Positions 15,606 through 23,722 of a stretch of DNA of 64,000 nt are shown piece by piece. Made by a program: the position numbers and the translations under genes. Source of the DNA: Anaerolineales bacterium UBA5797 (lineage in GTDB: Bacteria; Chloroflexota; Anaerolineae; Anaerolineales; Villigracilaceae); NCBI GenBank assembly GCA_002418205.1, contig DIDP01000070.1:11988-75987 (forward strand), given 5' to 3'. The first letter of the stretch is position 1. The number at the start of each line of letters is the position of its first letter. The notes beneath the pieces are model-generated. The model did no database searches and had not been told where the DNA came from. It saw nothing but the letters and a program-made list of their open reading frames with translations.

Positions 15606-16505
15606 CTACTGCGGCGCAAGCACCACATCTGCCAGTTGTTTTTGTTCCTCGACCCAGTTCTTCAGCGCCAGTTCCTGTAAGGCCAGATATGCATCCGGTG
15701 AAAGCGGTCGGTTCGGGTCGCGGGCAAGGATCCTCACAATGTGATATCCGACGTCGGTTGTGATCACATCGCTGAACTGACCGACCTCCAGCCGGAACGC
15801 GGCTTCCTCGATCTGGGCATTGAGCAGGTAACCGCGCGGCACCCATCCAAGATCACCGCGGGTGAGCGGGTCAGCCCGCGAAGCCAGTTCATCGAAGTCA
15901 GCGCCGCCGTTCAACTGTGTGAGAAAGCTCTGAGCCGTCTCCAGATTATAGAGCAGAATTTGCTGGACGTGTACCTGTTCGGCAGTACTGGGGACATTTG
16001 AAATAATCCTGTCACGCATCCAGGCCGCCTCAGCCGCACGCCTCAAAGCGGACCGAAAAGCCTGGTCGTTGTACCCATGCTCTGATTGCCACTTTGAGAG
16101 TCCCTCCGCCCCACCGACCTGGGAGGCCAGCGCGTCGATCCTTGCCTGCAACGCGGCATCGTCAAGGGTGTATCCATTTGCATGCGCAGCCTGTGCAAGC
16201 AGTAATTGTGCAACGAAATCCTGAATGACTGCATTCGCCGCGTCCGCCGGGGAAACCGTATTCCCCAGTGCAGCCTGCGCGGTGACATATCGGTTCACTT
16301 CCGCGTCGAACTCGACAACCGTAATGCCCTCGCCATTGACGGTCAACGCCATGGGCTCGGAGGTGGCGGTGGGCGGCACGGGGGTAAAGGTGGGCTGGGG
16401 TGTTGAAACAGGCTCAGGGGTGGAAAGAGAAGCGCACGCGGAAAGTCCGAGTGCGGTCAGAAGGGTCAGGGATATCCCAATGATTTTTTTGCCGTGTCGA
16501 AACAT
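15606..16505 (-). CDS. Parvulin-type peptidyl-prolyl isomerase lipoprotein (PrsA/SurA-like)
   Basis: A 299-residue exported foldase. A lipoprotein signal ends in LGLSAC (Cys24), then a P/T-rich linker runs to about residue 50. A SurA_N-like helical region (about 55-165) precedes a parvulin domain (about 170-265) with the family pattern VHVQQILL, GGADFDELASRADPLTRGDLGWVPRG, FSDVITTDVGYHIVRIL. It should catalyse cis-trans proline isomerisation of secreted proteins outside the membrane. A TATAAT box ends 7 nt before the ATG and no Shine-Dalgarno is seen, so the mRNA may be leaderless. The downstream gene is a membrane-anchored surface protein. Confidence 0.92.
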   Translation of the reverse strand: MFRHGKKIIGISLTLLTALGLSACASLSTPEPVSTPQPTFTPVPPTATSEPMALTVNGEGITVVEFDAEVNRYVTAQAALGNTVSPADAANAVIQDFVAQLLLAQAAHANGYTLDDAALQARIDALASQVGGAEGLSKWQSEHGYNDQAFRSALRRAAEAAWMRDRIISNVPSTAEQVHVQQILLYNLETAQSFLTQLNGGADFDELASRADPLTRGDLGWVPRGYLLNAQIEEAAFRLEVGQFSDVITTDVGYHIVRILARDPNRPLSPDAYLALQELALKNWVEEQKQLADVVLAPQ

Positions 16506-16518
16506 CGCACGAATTATA
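16506..16518 (-). promoter_or_regulatory. -10 box placed for a leaderless parvulin transcript
   Basis: TATAAT (16518-16513) ends 7 nt before the ATG at 16505; no Shine-Dalgarno. The expected -35 position falls inside the groEL terminator and does not match well. Confidence 0.5.
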
Positions 16519-16521
16519 AAT

Positions 16522-16556
16522 TAAAAAACAGGGGCAGGTCCTCAGACCTGCCCCTG
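16522..16556 (-). terminator. Intrinsic terminator of groESL
   Basis: A 12-bp perfect stem CAGGGGCAGGTC / GACCTGCCCCTG with loop CTCA on the plus strand; six or seven T residues follow on the minus strand, 9 nt after the groEL stop. Confidence 0.93.
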
Positions 16557-16565
16557 CGGGGAATT

Positions 16566-18215
16566 TTAGTAATCCATTCCACCAGGAGGCATTGGAGCGG
16601 GTTTTTCCTTTTCAGGGATGTCCGTGATGAGCACATCGGTGGTGAGGATCATCGCAGCGATGGAGGCGGCATTTTCGAGAGCGCCGCGCACCACCTTGAC
16701 CGGGTCGATGACACCGGCGGAGATCATGTCGGTGTACTCAGCCGTCAGCACGTTGTAGCCGATGTTCTTGTTCTTCTTCTCGGCAGCTGTGCGGCGGACG
16801 GTATCGATGATCACCGAACCATCCTGACCGGCGTTCGAAGCGAGCTTGCGGATCGGGGCTTCGAGCGCCTTCTTGACGATGCTGATGCCCATGCGGGTCT
16901 CTTCGTTCTCGTGGTCGTCGCTCTTCAGCAGTTTATCGAGCTTGACACCGGCGTTGATGAGGGAGATCTCACCGCCGGGGACGATGCCTTCCTCTACAGC
17001 CGCGCGGGCTGCGGAGAGGGCGTCCTCGACACGGTGCTTCTTTTCCTTCATCTCGGTCTCGGTCGCCGCGCCCACACGGATGATGGCAACGCCACCGCTG
17101 AGTTTGGCAAGGCGTTCCTGAAGTTTTTCCTTGTCGTAATCGCTGGTGCTCTTGTCGATCTCCGCGCGGATTTCCTTGATGCGACCTTCGATATCGCCCT
17201 TCTTGCCCTTGCCACCGACGATGGTGGTATTTTCCTTGTCGGAGACGACCTTCTCGGCTTTGCCGAGGTCCTGCAATGTGGCGGTCTCGAGTTTGCGGCC
17301 CGTTTCTTCAGCGATCACGGTTCCGCCGGTGAGGATGGCGATATCCTGCAGCATGGCTTTGCGGCGGTCACCGAAGCCCGGGGCTTTGACGGCGAGCACA
17401 TTCAACATGCCGCGCAGTTTGTTGAGCACGAGCGTGGCGAGAGCTTCACCGTCGATATCTTCCGCAATGATGACAAGTTCGCGCTTGCCGATCTGAACGA
17501 GTTTCTCGAGAATGGGGACGATATCCTGAGCCGCGGAGATCTTCTTCTCGTTGATGAGGATATACGGCTCGCTGATCACCGATTCCATCTTATCGGTGCT
17601 GGTGATGAAATAGGGTGAAAGATAGCCGCGGTCGAACTGCATGCCTTCCACGTATTCGGTCTCGAACTGCAGGGATTTGGATTCTTCAACGGTGATGACG
17701 CCGTCCTTGCCGACCTTGTCCATGACATCGGCGATCAAACCGCCGATCTCTTCGTCAGCGGCGGAGTTGGTCGCGACCGAGGCGATCTCCTCCTTGGTAT
17801 CGATCTTGACGGACATCTTGCGGAGTTCTTCCACGACCGTTTCGGTTGCCTGCATGATGCCGTGCTTGAGGAGCATCGGGTTGTAACCGGCTTCGAGAGC
17901 CTTGAGACCTTCGTTCACGATGGCATGTGCCAGAACGGTGGATGTGGTGGTGCCGTCACCGGCAATGTCATTGGTCTTGGATGCGGCTTCCTTGAGCAAC
18001 TGCGCACCCATGTTCTCAAACGGGTCTTCGAGTTCGATCTCCTTTGCGACCGAAACGCCGTCGTGCGTGATGGTGGGTGAACCGAACTTGCGGTCCACTG
18101 CCACGTTGCGTCCCTTGGGACCAAGGGTTGCGCTCACCGCGTTTGCAACCATGTTCATGCCGTTCTTGAGTTTGCGGCGGGCGTCTTCAGAAAATACAAG
18201 TTGTTTAGCAGCCAT
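16566..18215 (-). CDS. groEL: Chaperonin GroEL (60 kDa)
   Basis: A 549-residue chaperonin, full length. It forms the double-ring ATP-driven folding chamber in the cytoplasm with GroES. Signatures: the N-terminal KQLVFSEDARRKLKNGMN, the ATP loop LGPKGRNV and DGTTTSTVLA, the apical-domain segments, and the type I signature AALSAARAAVEEGIVPGG (here DALSAARAAVEEGIVPGGEI). The C-terminus is the flexible tail ending in MPPGGMDY. It lies 18 nt after groES on the same transcript under the CIRCE site. Confidence 0.99.
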   Translation of the reverse strand: MAAKQLVFSEDARRKLKNGMNMVANAVSATLGPKGRNVAVDRKFGSPTITHDGVSVAKEIELEDPFENMGAQLLKEAASKTNDIAGDGTTTSTVLAHAIVNEGLKALEAGYNPMLLKHGIMQATETVVEELRKMSVKIDTKEEIASVATNSAADEEIGGLIADVMDKVGKDGVITVEESKSLQFETEYVEGMQFDRGYLSPYFITSTDKMESVISEPYILINEKKISAAQDIVPILEKLVQIGKRELVIIAEDIDGEALATLVLNKLRGMLNVLAVKAPGFGDRRKAMLQDIAILTGGTVIAEETGRKLETATLQDLGKAEKVVSDKENTTIVGGKGKKGDIEGRIKEIRAEIDKSTSDYDKEKLQERLAKLSGGVAIIRVGAATETEMKEKKHRVEDALSAARAAVEEGIVPGGEISLINAGVKLDKLLKSDDHENEETRMGISIVKKALEAPIRKLASNAGQDGSVIIDTVRRTAAEKKNKNIGYNVLTAEYTDMISAGVIDPVKVVRGALENAASIAAMILTTDVLITDIPEKEKPAPMPPGGMDY

Positions 18216-18233
18216 TTTATAAATCCTCCAGAA

Positions 18234-18536
18234 TTAGCCTTCCAAGATGGCTAGAATATCGCTTTCACGCAGGATGAGCAGTTTCTTGCCATCCACTTTC
18301 ACTTCGGTGCCGGAATACTTGGCATACAGCACGCGGTCGCCGACTTTCACATCCATGGGGACGCGCTTGCCTTCATCATCACGGTCACCGGGACCCGCCG
18401 CCAGGATCTTGCCTTCCTGCGGTTTCTCTTTGGCGGTTTCCGGAAGGATGATGCCACCGGCAGTCATTTCCTCCTGCTCGATCGGCTCCACGATCACGCG
18501 TCCGCCAAGGGGCTTAAGTTTCAACTTACTTGCCAT
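18234..18536 (-). CDS. groES: Co-chaperonin GroES (10 kDa)
   Basis: A 100-residue lid subunit of the chaperonin. The family start (LKPLGGRVIVEPIEQEEMTA), the mobile loop with GGIILPETAKEKPQEGKILA and the closing domain with VGDRVLYAKYSGTEVKVDGK are all present. First gene of the groESL operon, with AGGAGG upstream of its ATG. Transcription comes from a sigma-70-type promoter at 18622-18650 with a CIRCE operator overlapping the transcription start, so heat induction through HrcA is expected; hrcA itself is not in the window. Confidence 0.99.
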   Translation of the reverse strand: MASKLKLKPLGGRVIVEPIEQEEMTAGGIILPETAKEKPQEGKILAAGPGDRDDEGKRVPMDVKVGDRVLYAKYSGTEVKVDGKKLLILRESDILAILEG

Positions 18537-18589
18537 TGCTAGACCTCCTGATTGGATTGTTTTTTTGCAGATTCTGCATATTCACGAAA

Positions 18590-18616
18590 TTAGCACTCGA
18601 GCTTCCAGAGTGCTAA
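18590..18616. promoter_or_regulatory. CIRCE operator (HrcA binding site)
   Basis: A perfect match to the consensus TTAGCACTC-N9-GAGTGCTAA. It lies just downstream of the groES -10 box, where HrcA binding would block transcription at normal temperature. Confidence 0.98.
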
Positions 18617-18621
18617 ATCCA

Positions 18622-18650
18622 ATCTTACCTATTTCGAAAGGTCAAGTCAA
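18622..18650 (-). promoter_or_regulatory. groESL promoter
   Basis: On the minus strand TTGACT (18650-18645), a 17-nt spacer and TAAGAT (18627-18622), immediately upstream of the CIRCE element. Confidence 0.85.
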
Positions 18651-18693
18651 GAGGGTTGTTAAAACTCTTATAAATCTCTGATACGGATTCGCC

Positions 18694-20175
18694 TTATGGG
18701 GTCGGCGTGACGGTGACATCGCCCGTCATTTCAGCCCCCGCCTCAACCGGGACCGAGGTGGCTGCCACGCCATCTTCAGCCAAAGACTGGCAGATGGACT
18801 CACCCGCCTGAACGATGCTCAGGATCGTCTGGTAGCCATCCGCATAGAGTTCCGGTTTGGAAGTGAGCTCCGTCCTTACCTGCCCCAACACCTGCATCGC
18901 CTCCCCACACTTGTTATCCCGCGGGCGGCTCAACGCAGCCAGCACCGAACCATAAGTATAGTAATAGACGATCGTGTTCGGGGAAATTTCCAGGCCCGGA
19001 ACATCAACAGGATTCTCACCCAGATCGGGAAAACATCGCTCGAGACCGCGCCCTTTGCAGGAATCCTCCCCCGAACAGCCGTAAGTGGCGCACTTCAGGG
19101 AAAAGATCGAACCCTCGTAATTCCGTGAGCGGAAGTAAATAACGCCCAACTGTCCGTAAATATCGGGGTTGGTGGGTTCATATTCCAGCGCGGTCTGCAC
19201 ATTGCGCGCCGCGATAAAGAATTCACCCAGTTGCGAATAGGTGCGGGCGATCGAAAGATTCGGGGTCGGATCCTTTACTCCAATGGTCTCATTGATGCGC
19301 GCCGCCTTGGCAAAATATTCCAACGACTTTTCATAAACCTCGCGCGCCGATTCCGGGTTTGGGATCTCGAACGCAAGGCGGCGGTAATTCGCCCCGGCGC
19401 GCAGATAAAGAAATGTAAAGTTCGGTTCCAGGACGATCGCCTTGTCATATTCAGAGATCGCCAGGTTGTATTGACCCAGCGTCTCGAGCAGATAGGCGTT
19501 GACGCGGTGTACGTCCATGATCTGGTCGGCATCCGCGCGCTGCAGGGCCTGATTGATGTACTGCTCCGCCTGGTTCCATTTCTGCTGATCGAGCAGGACC
19601 TCGGCGTAAAAAGCCAGCGCAAGCGTGTTCGCACTGTCCAATTGCAGGGCGCGCACCGCCTCCTGTTCGGCTTCCAGCAGGAACTTTTCCACCTGCTGCG
19701 GATCGTCGCTATAGATGTTGGAGTTCGCATTCCAATCGAGCGTGAAGGCGAGGATGGCATGTGCCGTGCTGTCGTCCGGCGCGAGTTCGACAGCTCTACG
19801 CGCGGACTCAAGCGCCTCGAGCAAACGCGCCTTTTTCTCAGGGTTGGTGATCAGAAAGGCCGAGGAATAAGTCTGGATGCGCGCCAGCTTGCTCCAGATT
19901 TGGGCGTTGTTCGGGTCCACGCGCACAGCTTCCTGGTAGGCGAGAATCGCCGCGTCCAGTTTGCCGGCGGTAAAGTTGGCATCGCCCTCCAACGCGTAGG
20001 ATTCTGCCGCGCGGGTGGGCGTCGGGGACGGAAGGAACAACGGCTGGATCTCACCCTTGTTCATCTGCTGCAACATCCAGAGCAGACCCAGGATCATGAC
20101 CACCCACAGGAACATGCGATAGATGTTCGACTGCGGCCTGCGATTAAATAACGGGCGGCGGGGATACATGTTCAT
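18694..20175 (-). CDS. Membrane-anchored TPR protein (second of a pair)
   Basis: A 493-residue protein with a membrane helix at about residues 19-38 (MFLWVVMILGLLWMLQQM) and a short P/T linker (PSPTPTRAAES). Tetratricopeptide repeats fill residues about 60-320 (for example ANFTAGKLDAAILAYQEAVRVDPNNAQIW), with a further repeat near 330-365. The C-terminal part has several cysteines (CATYGCSGEDSCKGRGLERC) and an acidic/threonine tail. The ATG at 20175 overlaps the stop of the upstream TPR gene (ATGA). It probably serves as a scaffold for surface or envelope protein complexes. A paralogue of 20172-21389; the partner is unknown. Confidence 0.82.
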   Translation of the reverse strand: MNMYPRRPLFNRRPQSNIYRMFLWVVMILGLLWMLQQMNKGEIQPLFLPSPTPTRAAESYALEGDANFTAGKLDAAILAYQEAVRVDPNNAQIWSKLARIQTYSSAFLITNPEKKARLLEALESARRAVELAPDDSTAHAILAFTLDWNANSNIYSDDPQQVEKFLLEAEQEAVRALQLDSANTLALAFYAEVLLDQQKWNQAEQYINQALQRADADQIMDVHRVNAYLLETLGQYNLAISEYDKAIVLEPNFTFLYLRAGANYRRLAFEIPNPESAREVYEKSLEYFAKAARINETIGVKDPTPNLSIARTYSQLGEFFIAARNVQTALEYEPTNPDIYGQLGVIYFRSRNYEGSIFSLKCATYGCSGEDSCKGRGLERCFPDLGENPVDVPGLEISPNTIVYYYTYGSVLAALSRPRDNKCGEAMQVLGQVRTELTSKPELYADGYQTILSIVQAGESICQSLAEDGVAATSVPVEAGAEMTGDVTVTPTP

Positions 20176-21389
20176 GAGGACGATCCGTTGAGATTCTCCT
20201 CGCAAATGCGGTTGATCTCGCTGGCGGCAAAGGTCGCGTTCTCATCGGCAGGGACTCTGGTCTGCAGCATCTGGGCGATCTGCAACGCTTCGCCGCATTG
20301 ATTGGTGCGCGCAAGCGCCAGCCCGTAGGTGAAATAATATTCCGCCACCAGCGGATCGTTGACCAATGGAATACCGGTGATCTCCACGCCGTCTTCCGTC
20401 TTCCCGCCATAGATCGTGTACCCAAGCTGCTCGATGGCTTCGGGCCAGAACAGATTACGGTAATAGATCACGCCAAGGTTCCCGCGCAGGCTGGCGCTGT
20501 CGGGTCGGTCCTGCACGGCGGTCTCCGCATATTGCAGAGACTTTGCGTATTCGCCGATCGTGGCGTACGTGCGCGAGATGTACAGGTCCGGCAACGGGTC
20601 GGCGGGGTTCAAGGCATTTGCACGCGTGAACGCCTCAATGGCTTTATCGTACACCTGCAGGACGCGATAATTGAGTCCCATTTCGATATACAGCGCCGGG
20701 ATGTTCGGGTTGATGTTGATGGCGGCTTGGAACTCGGCGACTGCCTCTTCGTAGTTTCCGGTGGCTTCAAGGATCAACGCCCGCGCCCGGCGGGTCTCGA
20801 GCAGGTCCGGGTCGAGCGCCAGCGCCACCCGCGATTCATCGATCGCTTTGGTATAGCTGTCAAAACCGGAATTGATCAGGATCTCCACATTGTAGGCATG
20901 CGCGATGGCATTGTTCGGATCCAGTTGCAATGCCTGATTGATCGAACTCAATGCCTCCGCGTTCTTATCCTCCTGAAAGTTGAGCGCCCAGGCGCGCACC
21001 GCATGCGCCATCGCGTTGTTCGGGTTCAATAACAACGCATTTTCCGCGTTCGACTGCGCCTCTTCATATTGACCGGCGAACACCTGCACCCGCGCCAGCG
21101 CGACATAATAGGTCGAATCCTGGGGCGCGGCGCTCACCGCAGCCTGATACGCCTCAATCGCCGGGAACAACTTCCCATCATTAAAAAGCGCTTGTGCTTC
21201 CGTCACAAGCGACTCGGGCGAACGGGTTGGCGTGGGCGTGGGCAGGAACGGGTTCGGCTGGGTGGGCAGATACACCTGATCGAAATAATATCCAAAGAGC
21301 AGCACCAGCGCCAAAATCAACAGGCTGAAAAAGTTCGGACGCCTCTTTCGGCGGGTCATGCTCCATTTACTGCTTCTCGGCAAATACAT
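20172..21389 (-). CDS. Membrane-anchored TPR protein (first of a pair)
   Basis: A 405-residue protein. A basic start is followed by a membrane helix at about residues 19-38 (NFFSLLILALVLLFGYYF), a P/T linker (LPTPTPTRSPESL), and tetratricopeptide repeats from about residue 60 to 320 (ALFNDGKLFPAIEAYQAAVS is the first). The end contains a shorter repeat and one cysteine motif (NQCGEALQIAQML). I chose the ATG at 21389 because a TTGACG -35 box, an 18-nt spacer and a TAATAT -10 box end 6 nt before it; the ATG at 21359 has no better signal. Divergent from trmD. Function unknown beyond protein-protein scaffolding. Confidence 0.8.
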   Translation of the reverse strand: MYLPRSSKWSMTRRKRRPNFFSLLILALVLLFGYYFDQVYLPTQPNPFLPTPTPTRSPESLVTEAQALFNDGKLFPAIEAYQAAVSAAPQDSTYYVALARVQVFAGQYEEAQSNAENALLLNPNNAMAHAVRAWALNFQEDKNAEALSSINQALQLDPNNAIAHAYNVEILINSGFDSYTKAIDESRVALALDPDLLETRRARALILEATGNYEEAVAEFQAAININPNIPALYIEMGLNYRVLQVYDKAIEAFTRANALNPADPLPDLYISRTYATIGEYAKSLQYAETAVQDRPDSASLRGNLGVIYYRNLFWPEAIEQLGYTIYGGKTEDGVEITGIPLVNDPLVAEYYFTYGLALARTNQCGEALQIAQMLQTRVPADENATFAASEINRICEENLNGSSS

Positions 21390-21425
21390 GATTTCATATT
21401 ACCATTCCCGCCGAATCAGCGTCAA
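21390..21425 (-). promoter_or_regulatory. Promoter for a leaderless TPR-operon transcript
   Basis: TTGACG (21425-21420), an 18-nt spacer, TAATAT (21401-21396), then 6 nt to the ATG at 21389. Both hexamers match the consensus well, making this the clearest leaderless promoter in the window. Confidence 0.65.
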
Positions 21426-21459
21426 GAAAACGCCGCCTACTCTAACCCGTCTCTTATGC

Positions 21460-21471
21460 TACAATCCGCCT
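21460..21471 (+). promoter_or_regulatory. -10 box placed for a leaderless trmD transcript
   Basis: TACAAT (21460-21465) ends 6 nt before the trmD ATG at 21472; no Shine-Dalgarno and no clear -35. Confidence 0.45.
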
Positions 21472-22230
21472 ATGCAATTCGAAGTCTTCACCCTTTTGCC
21501 TGAAGTCTTCCCTCCCTATCTTGAATCAAGCATCCTCAAGCGCGCCGCCCAGCGGGGATTGGTCGATGTTCGTGTACACAACATTCGCGATTACACACAC
21601 GACAAACACCACACCACAGACGATACTCCCTACGGAGGCGGAGGCGGGATGGTGATGAAACCCGAACCGGTCTTCGAGGCGGTCGAATCCGTTTTGGGAC
21701 TCGAAACGATTCAGACTCAGCCGCCGCCTGTTCCCGTTCTCTTATTAACCCCGCAGGGACGCGTCTTCGACCAACGCGTGGCGGAGGAATTATCCCGCTA
21801 TGAAAGGATCGCCCTGCTCTGTGGACGCTATGAGGGCGTGGACGAACGCGTGTGCGAACACCTTGTCACCGACGAGATCTCGATCGGCGATTACGTGCTC
21901 ACCGGCGGCGAACTTCCCGCGCTGATGATCATCGACGCGGTCACGCGCCTCATCCCCGGCGTGTTGGGCGATCCCACCGGCGCGGAGGACGACTCGCACT
22001 CGATGGGCTTGCTGGAATATCCGCATTACACCAAGCCGCCCGAATTCCGCGGCTGGAAGGTACCCGATGTGCTGGTCTCTGGAGATCACGGCAAGATAGA
22101 AAAATGGCGCAGGGAACAGGCACTCACACGGACTTTCCACAAGCGGCCTGATATGCTCGAAAAAGCGGAATTGAGCGAAGCAGATAAAAAATTCATCGAA
22201 GGTTTAAAAAGTGACAGTCACTTTGAATAG
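21472..22230 (+). CDS. trmD: tRNA (guanine37-N1)-methyltransferase
   Basis: A 252-residue SPOUT-class methyltransferase that uses S-adenosylmethionine to methylate G37 of tRNAs reading CNN codons, preventing frameshifts. The family start MQFEVFTLLPEVFPPYLESS, the DDTPYGGGGGMVMKPEP segment, and the knot region with ALLCGRYEGVDERV and SIGDYVLTGGELPAL are intact. The C-terminal domain has HYTKPPEFRGWKVPDVL and GDHGKIEKWRREQ. The frame is open upstream to 21358, but homologues begin at this ATG. It is not beside rimM/rplS as in many bacteria. Its stop codon lies inside a long hairpin (22209-22242). Confidence 0.98.
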   Translation: MQFEVFTLLPEVFPPYLESSILKRAAQRGLVDVRVHNIRDYTHDKHHTTDDTPYGGGGGMVMKPEPVFEAVESVLGLETIQTQPPPVPVLLLTPQGRVFDQRVAEELSRYERIALLCGRYEGVDERVCEHLVTDEISIGDYVLTGGELPALMIIDAVTRLIPGVLGDPTGAEDDSHSMGLLEYPHYTKPPEFRGWKVPDVLVSGDHGKIEKWRREQALTRTFHKRPDMLEKAELSEADKKFIEGLKSDSHFE

Positions 22231-22242
22231 TGACTGTCACTT
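22209..22242. repeat. Double palindrome/hairpin across the trmD stop codon
   Basis: A 14-bp perfect inverted repeat (AAGTGACAGTCACT, 6-nt loop, AGTGACTGTCACTT). Each arm is itself a near-palindrome (AGTGAC-N-GTCACT). It has no T-run and could act as a weak terminator or a protein-binding site. Confidence 0.75.
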
Positions 22243-22259
22243 CACATTTTGGAGGCAAC

Positions 22260-23528
22260 ATGAAATTCAGTTATGGCAAAACCTTCCTGCTTGGTCTTGG
22301 CTTTTTTGGGATGAGCATTATTTGGCCCATATTCAATCAATACATTCCAATTTTCCTACAAGCTGGCAACCCGGAATTTGAGCGACAGCTACTGGCACAA
22401 GGGCGCGAGATTCCCCACATCGCGGGCTTCGCGCTGGCACCCAGCCTGGCATTGTTCATCATGACATGGGATAACATCCTGAATATGTTCATATCGCCAT
22501 GGATAGGCGCCAAAAGCGATCGAACATGGAATCGCTTCGGCAGGCGTAAGCCCTACATTTTACTGGGTGCTCCCATTGCGCTGCTGGCATTTGTATTCGT
22601 ACCGGTCGCTCAATCGGCACTGGCGATTGCCATTTACATATTCATTACGAACTTTGGCATGGCTCTTTTTCGTTCACCCACCATCGCCTGGCTGGGCGAC
22701 TTCTTTGAAGCTGACGATCGAAGCAAAGCCAATGGCGTGATCAACCTCATGGGTGGAATTGGCGCCTTATTGGCATACTTTGGAGGCGGAATACTCTTCA
22801 ACCAATTTGGACGCAATGCCCCATTCATTGCCGGGTCGGTCGCCACGGCAGTTGGTTTGCTTATCCTTTTGTTATTCGTCAAAGAATATCCTCCCAAGGC
22901 ACCAGTAGAGGAAGACGCCAATACGAACATTATGGATAATATAAAGTTGATCTTCTCAAATCCCGATAAAAGCGCCTTATATGTTCTGTTGAGCATTTTA
23001 TTTTGGTTCATGGGATTTAGTGCTTACGATGCCGGGCTTTCCTCATTTGCTGTCTTTACATTGGGACTCAAAGCAGGAACTGCATCCATTTACGCTGGAA
23101 CAATGACCATTTTCTTTTTGCTTTTCGCCGTGCCTGCGGGATTTATCGGCACGCGTTGGGGACGTGAAAGAACAATCCGTACAGGTTTAATCGGACTTGT
23201 AGTCATCAGCCTGCTCGGTTTTTTCTTTATCAATGGATCGGTCACATTTATTATTATTTTGCTATTTGCAGGCGCCTTCTGGGCAATGATCAACGTGAAC
23301 AGCCTGCCTCTTGTCTTCGACCATGGTGATGAAAAGCAGATCGGTGCATATACTGGCCTCTATTATTTTTCGTCGCAGCTTGCATCGGTTCTTGGCCCCA
23401 CTTTGTTGGGGATCGTGGTTGATACCCTTGGAGATCAATATCGTTGGTTATGGATATTTGCAACGGTTTTCATGGCCATCGCCTTTATGACGATGCTGGG
23501 CGTCCGCCGGGGGGAGGCAACCGCTTGA
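22260..23528 (+). CDS. MFS transporter, sugar (SLC45/GPH-like) type
   Basis: A 422-residue integral membrane transporter with twelve predicted helices. The loop after helix 2 carries the MFS signature in the form GAKSDRTWNRFGRRKPYILL, which is the arrangement of sucrose/disaccharide-type carriers; the same loop in the second half is GTRWGRERTIR. It most likely imports a sugar or glycoside with a cation. The ATG has GGAGG 5 nt upstream; an earlier in-frame start overlaps the trmD hairpin. Codon use looks more AT-rich than the neighbouring genes, so acquisition is possible. The gene lies 29 nt after trmD; the substrate is not shown by context. Confidence 0.82.
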   Translation: MKFSYGKTFLLGLGFFGMSIIWPIFNQYIPIFLQAGNPEFERQLLAQGREIPHIAGFALAPSLALFIMTWDNILNMFISPWIGAKSDRTWNRFGRRKPYILLGAPIALLAFVFVPVAQSALAIAIYIFITNFGMALFRSPTIAWLGDFFEADDRSKANGVINLMGGIGALLAYFGGGILFNQFGRNAPFIAGSVATAVGLLILLLFVKEYPPKAPVEEDANTNIMDNIKLIFSNPDKSALYVLLSILFWFMGFSAYDAGLSSFAVFTLGLKAGTASIYAGTMTIFFLLFAVPAGFIGTRWGRERTIRTGLIGLVVISLLGFFFINGSVTFIIILLFAGAFWAMINVNSLPLVFDHGDEKQIGAYTGLYYFSSQLASVLGPTLLGIVVDTLGDQYRWLWIFATVFMAIAFMTMLGVRRGEATA

Positions 23529-23626
23529 AAACGGGATCCGGCATCGGCGTGGAAGGAGGCGTTTCGTCATGTTCCGATTCATGTCATGGCAGGGAAGGTC
23601 GTTTGTCATGATTCTTAACGCGTGGC

Positions 23627-23655
23627 TTGCCGGAAGATTGAACTAAATGTATACT
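23627..23655 (+). promoter_or_regulatory. Promoter of the nucleoside importer
   Basis: TTGCCG (23627-23632), a 17-nt spacer, TATACT (23650-23655). The leader is about 60 nt and carries AAAGGAG before the ATG at 23723. Confidence 0.7.
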
Positions 23656-23722
23656 AAAGTCGAAAAGGGTTTGTATGAGCCCTAGAAAAGTCAACATCTT
23701 TACATCAAAAGGAGAAGAACGT

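Noticed and set aside
16494..17618. 374-codon plus-strand frame opposite groEL
   Set aside because: A shadow of the conserved groEL coding strand; such long antisense frames are common in GC-rich conserved genes.
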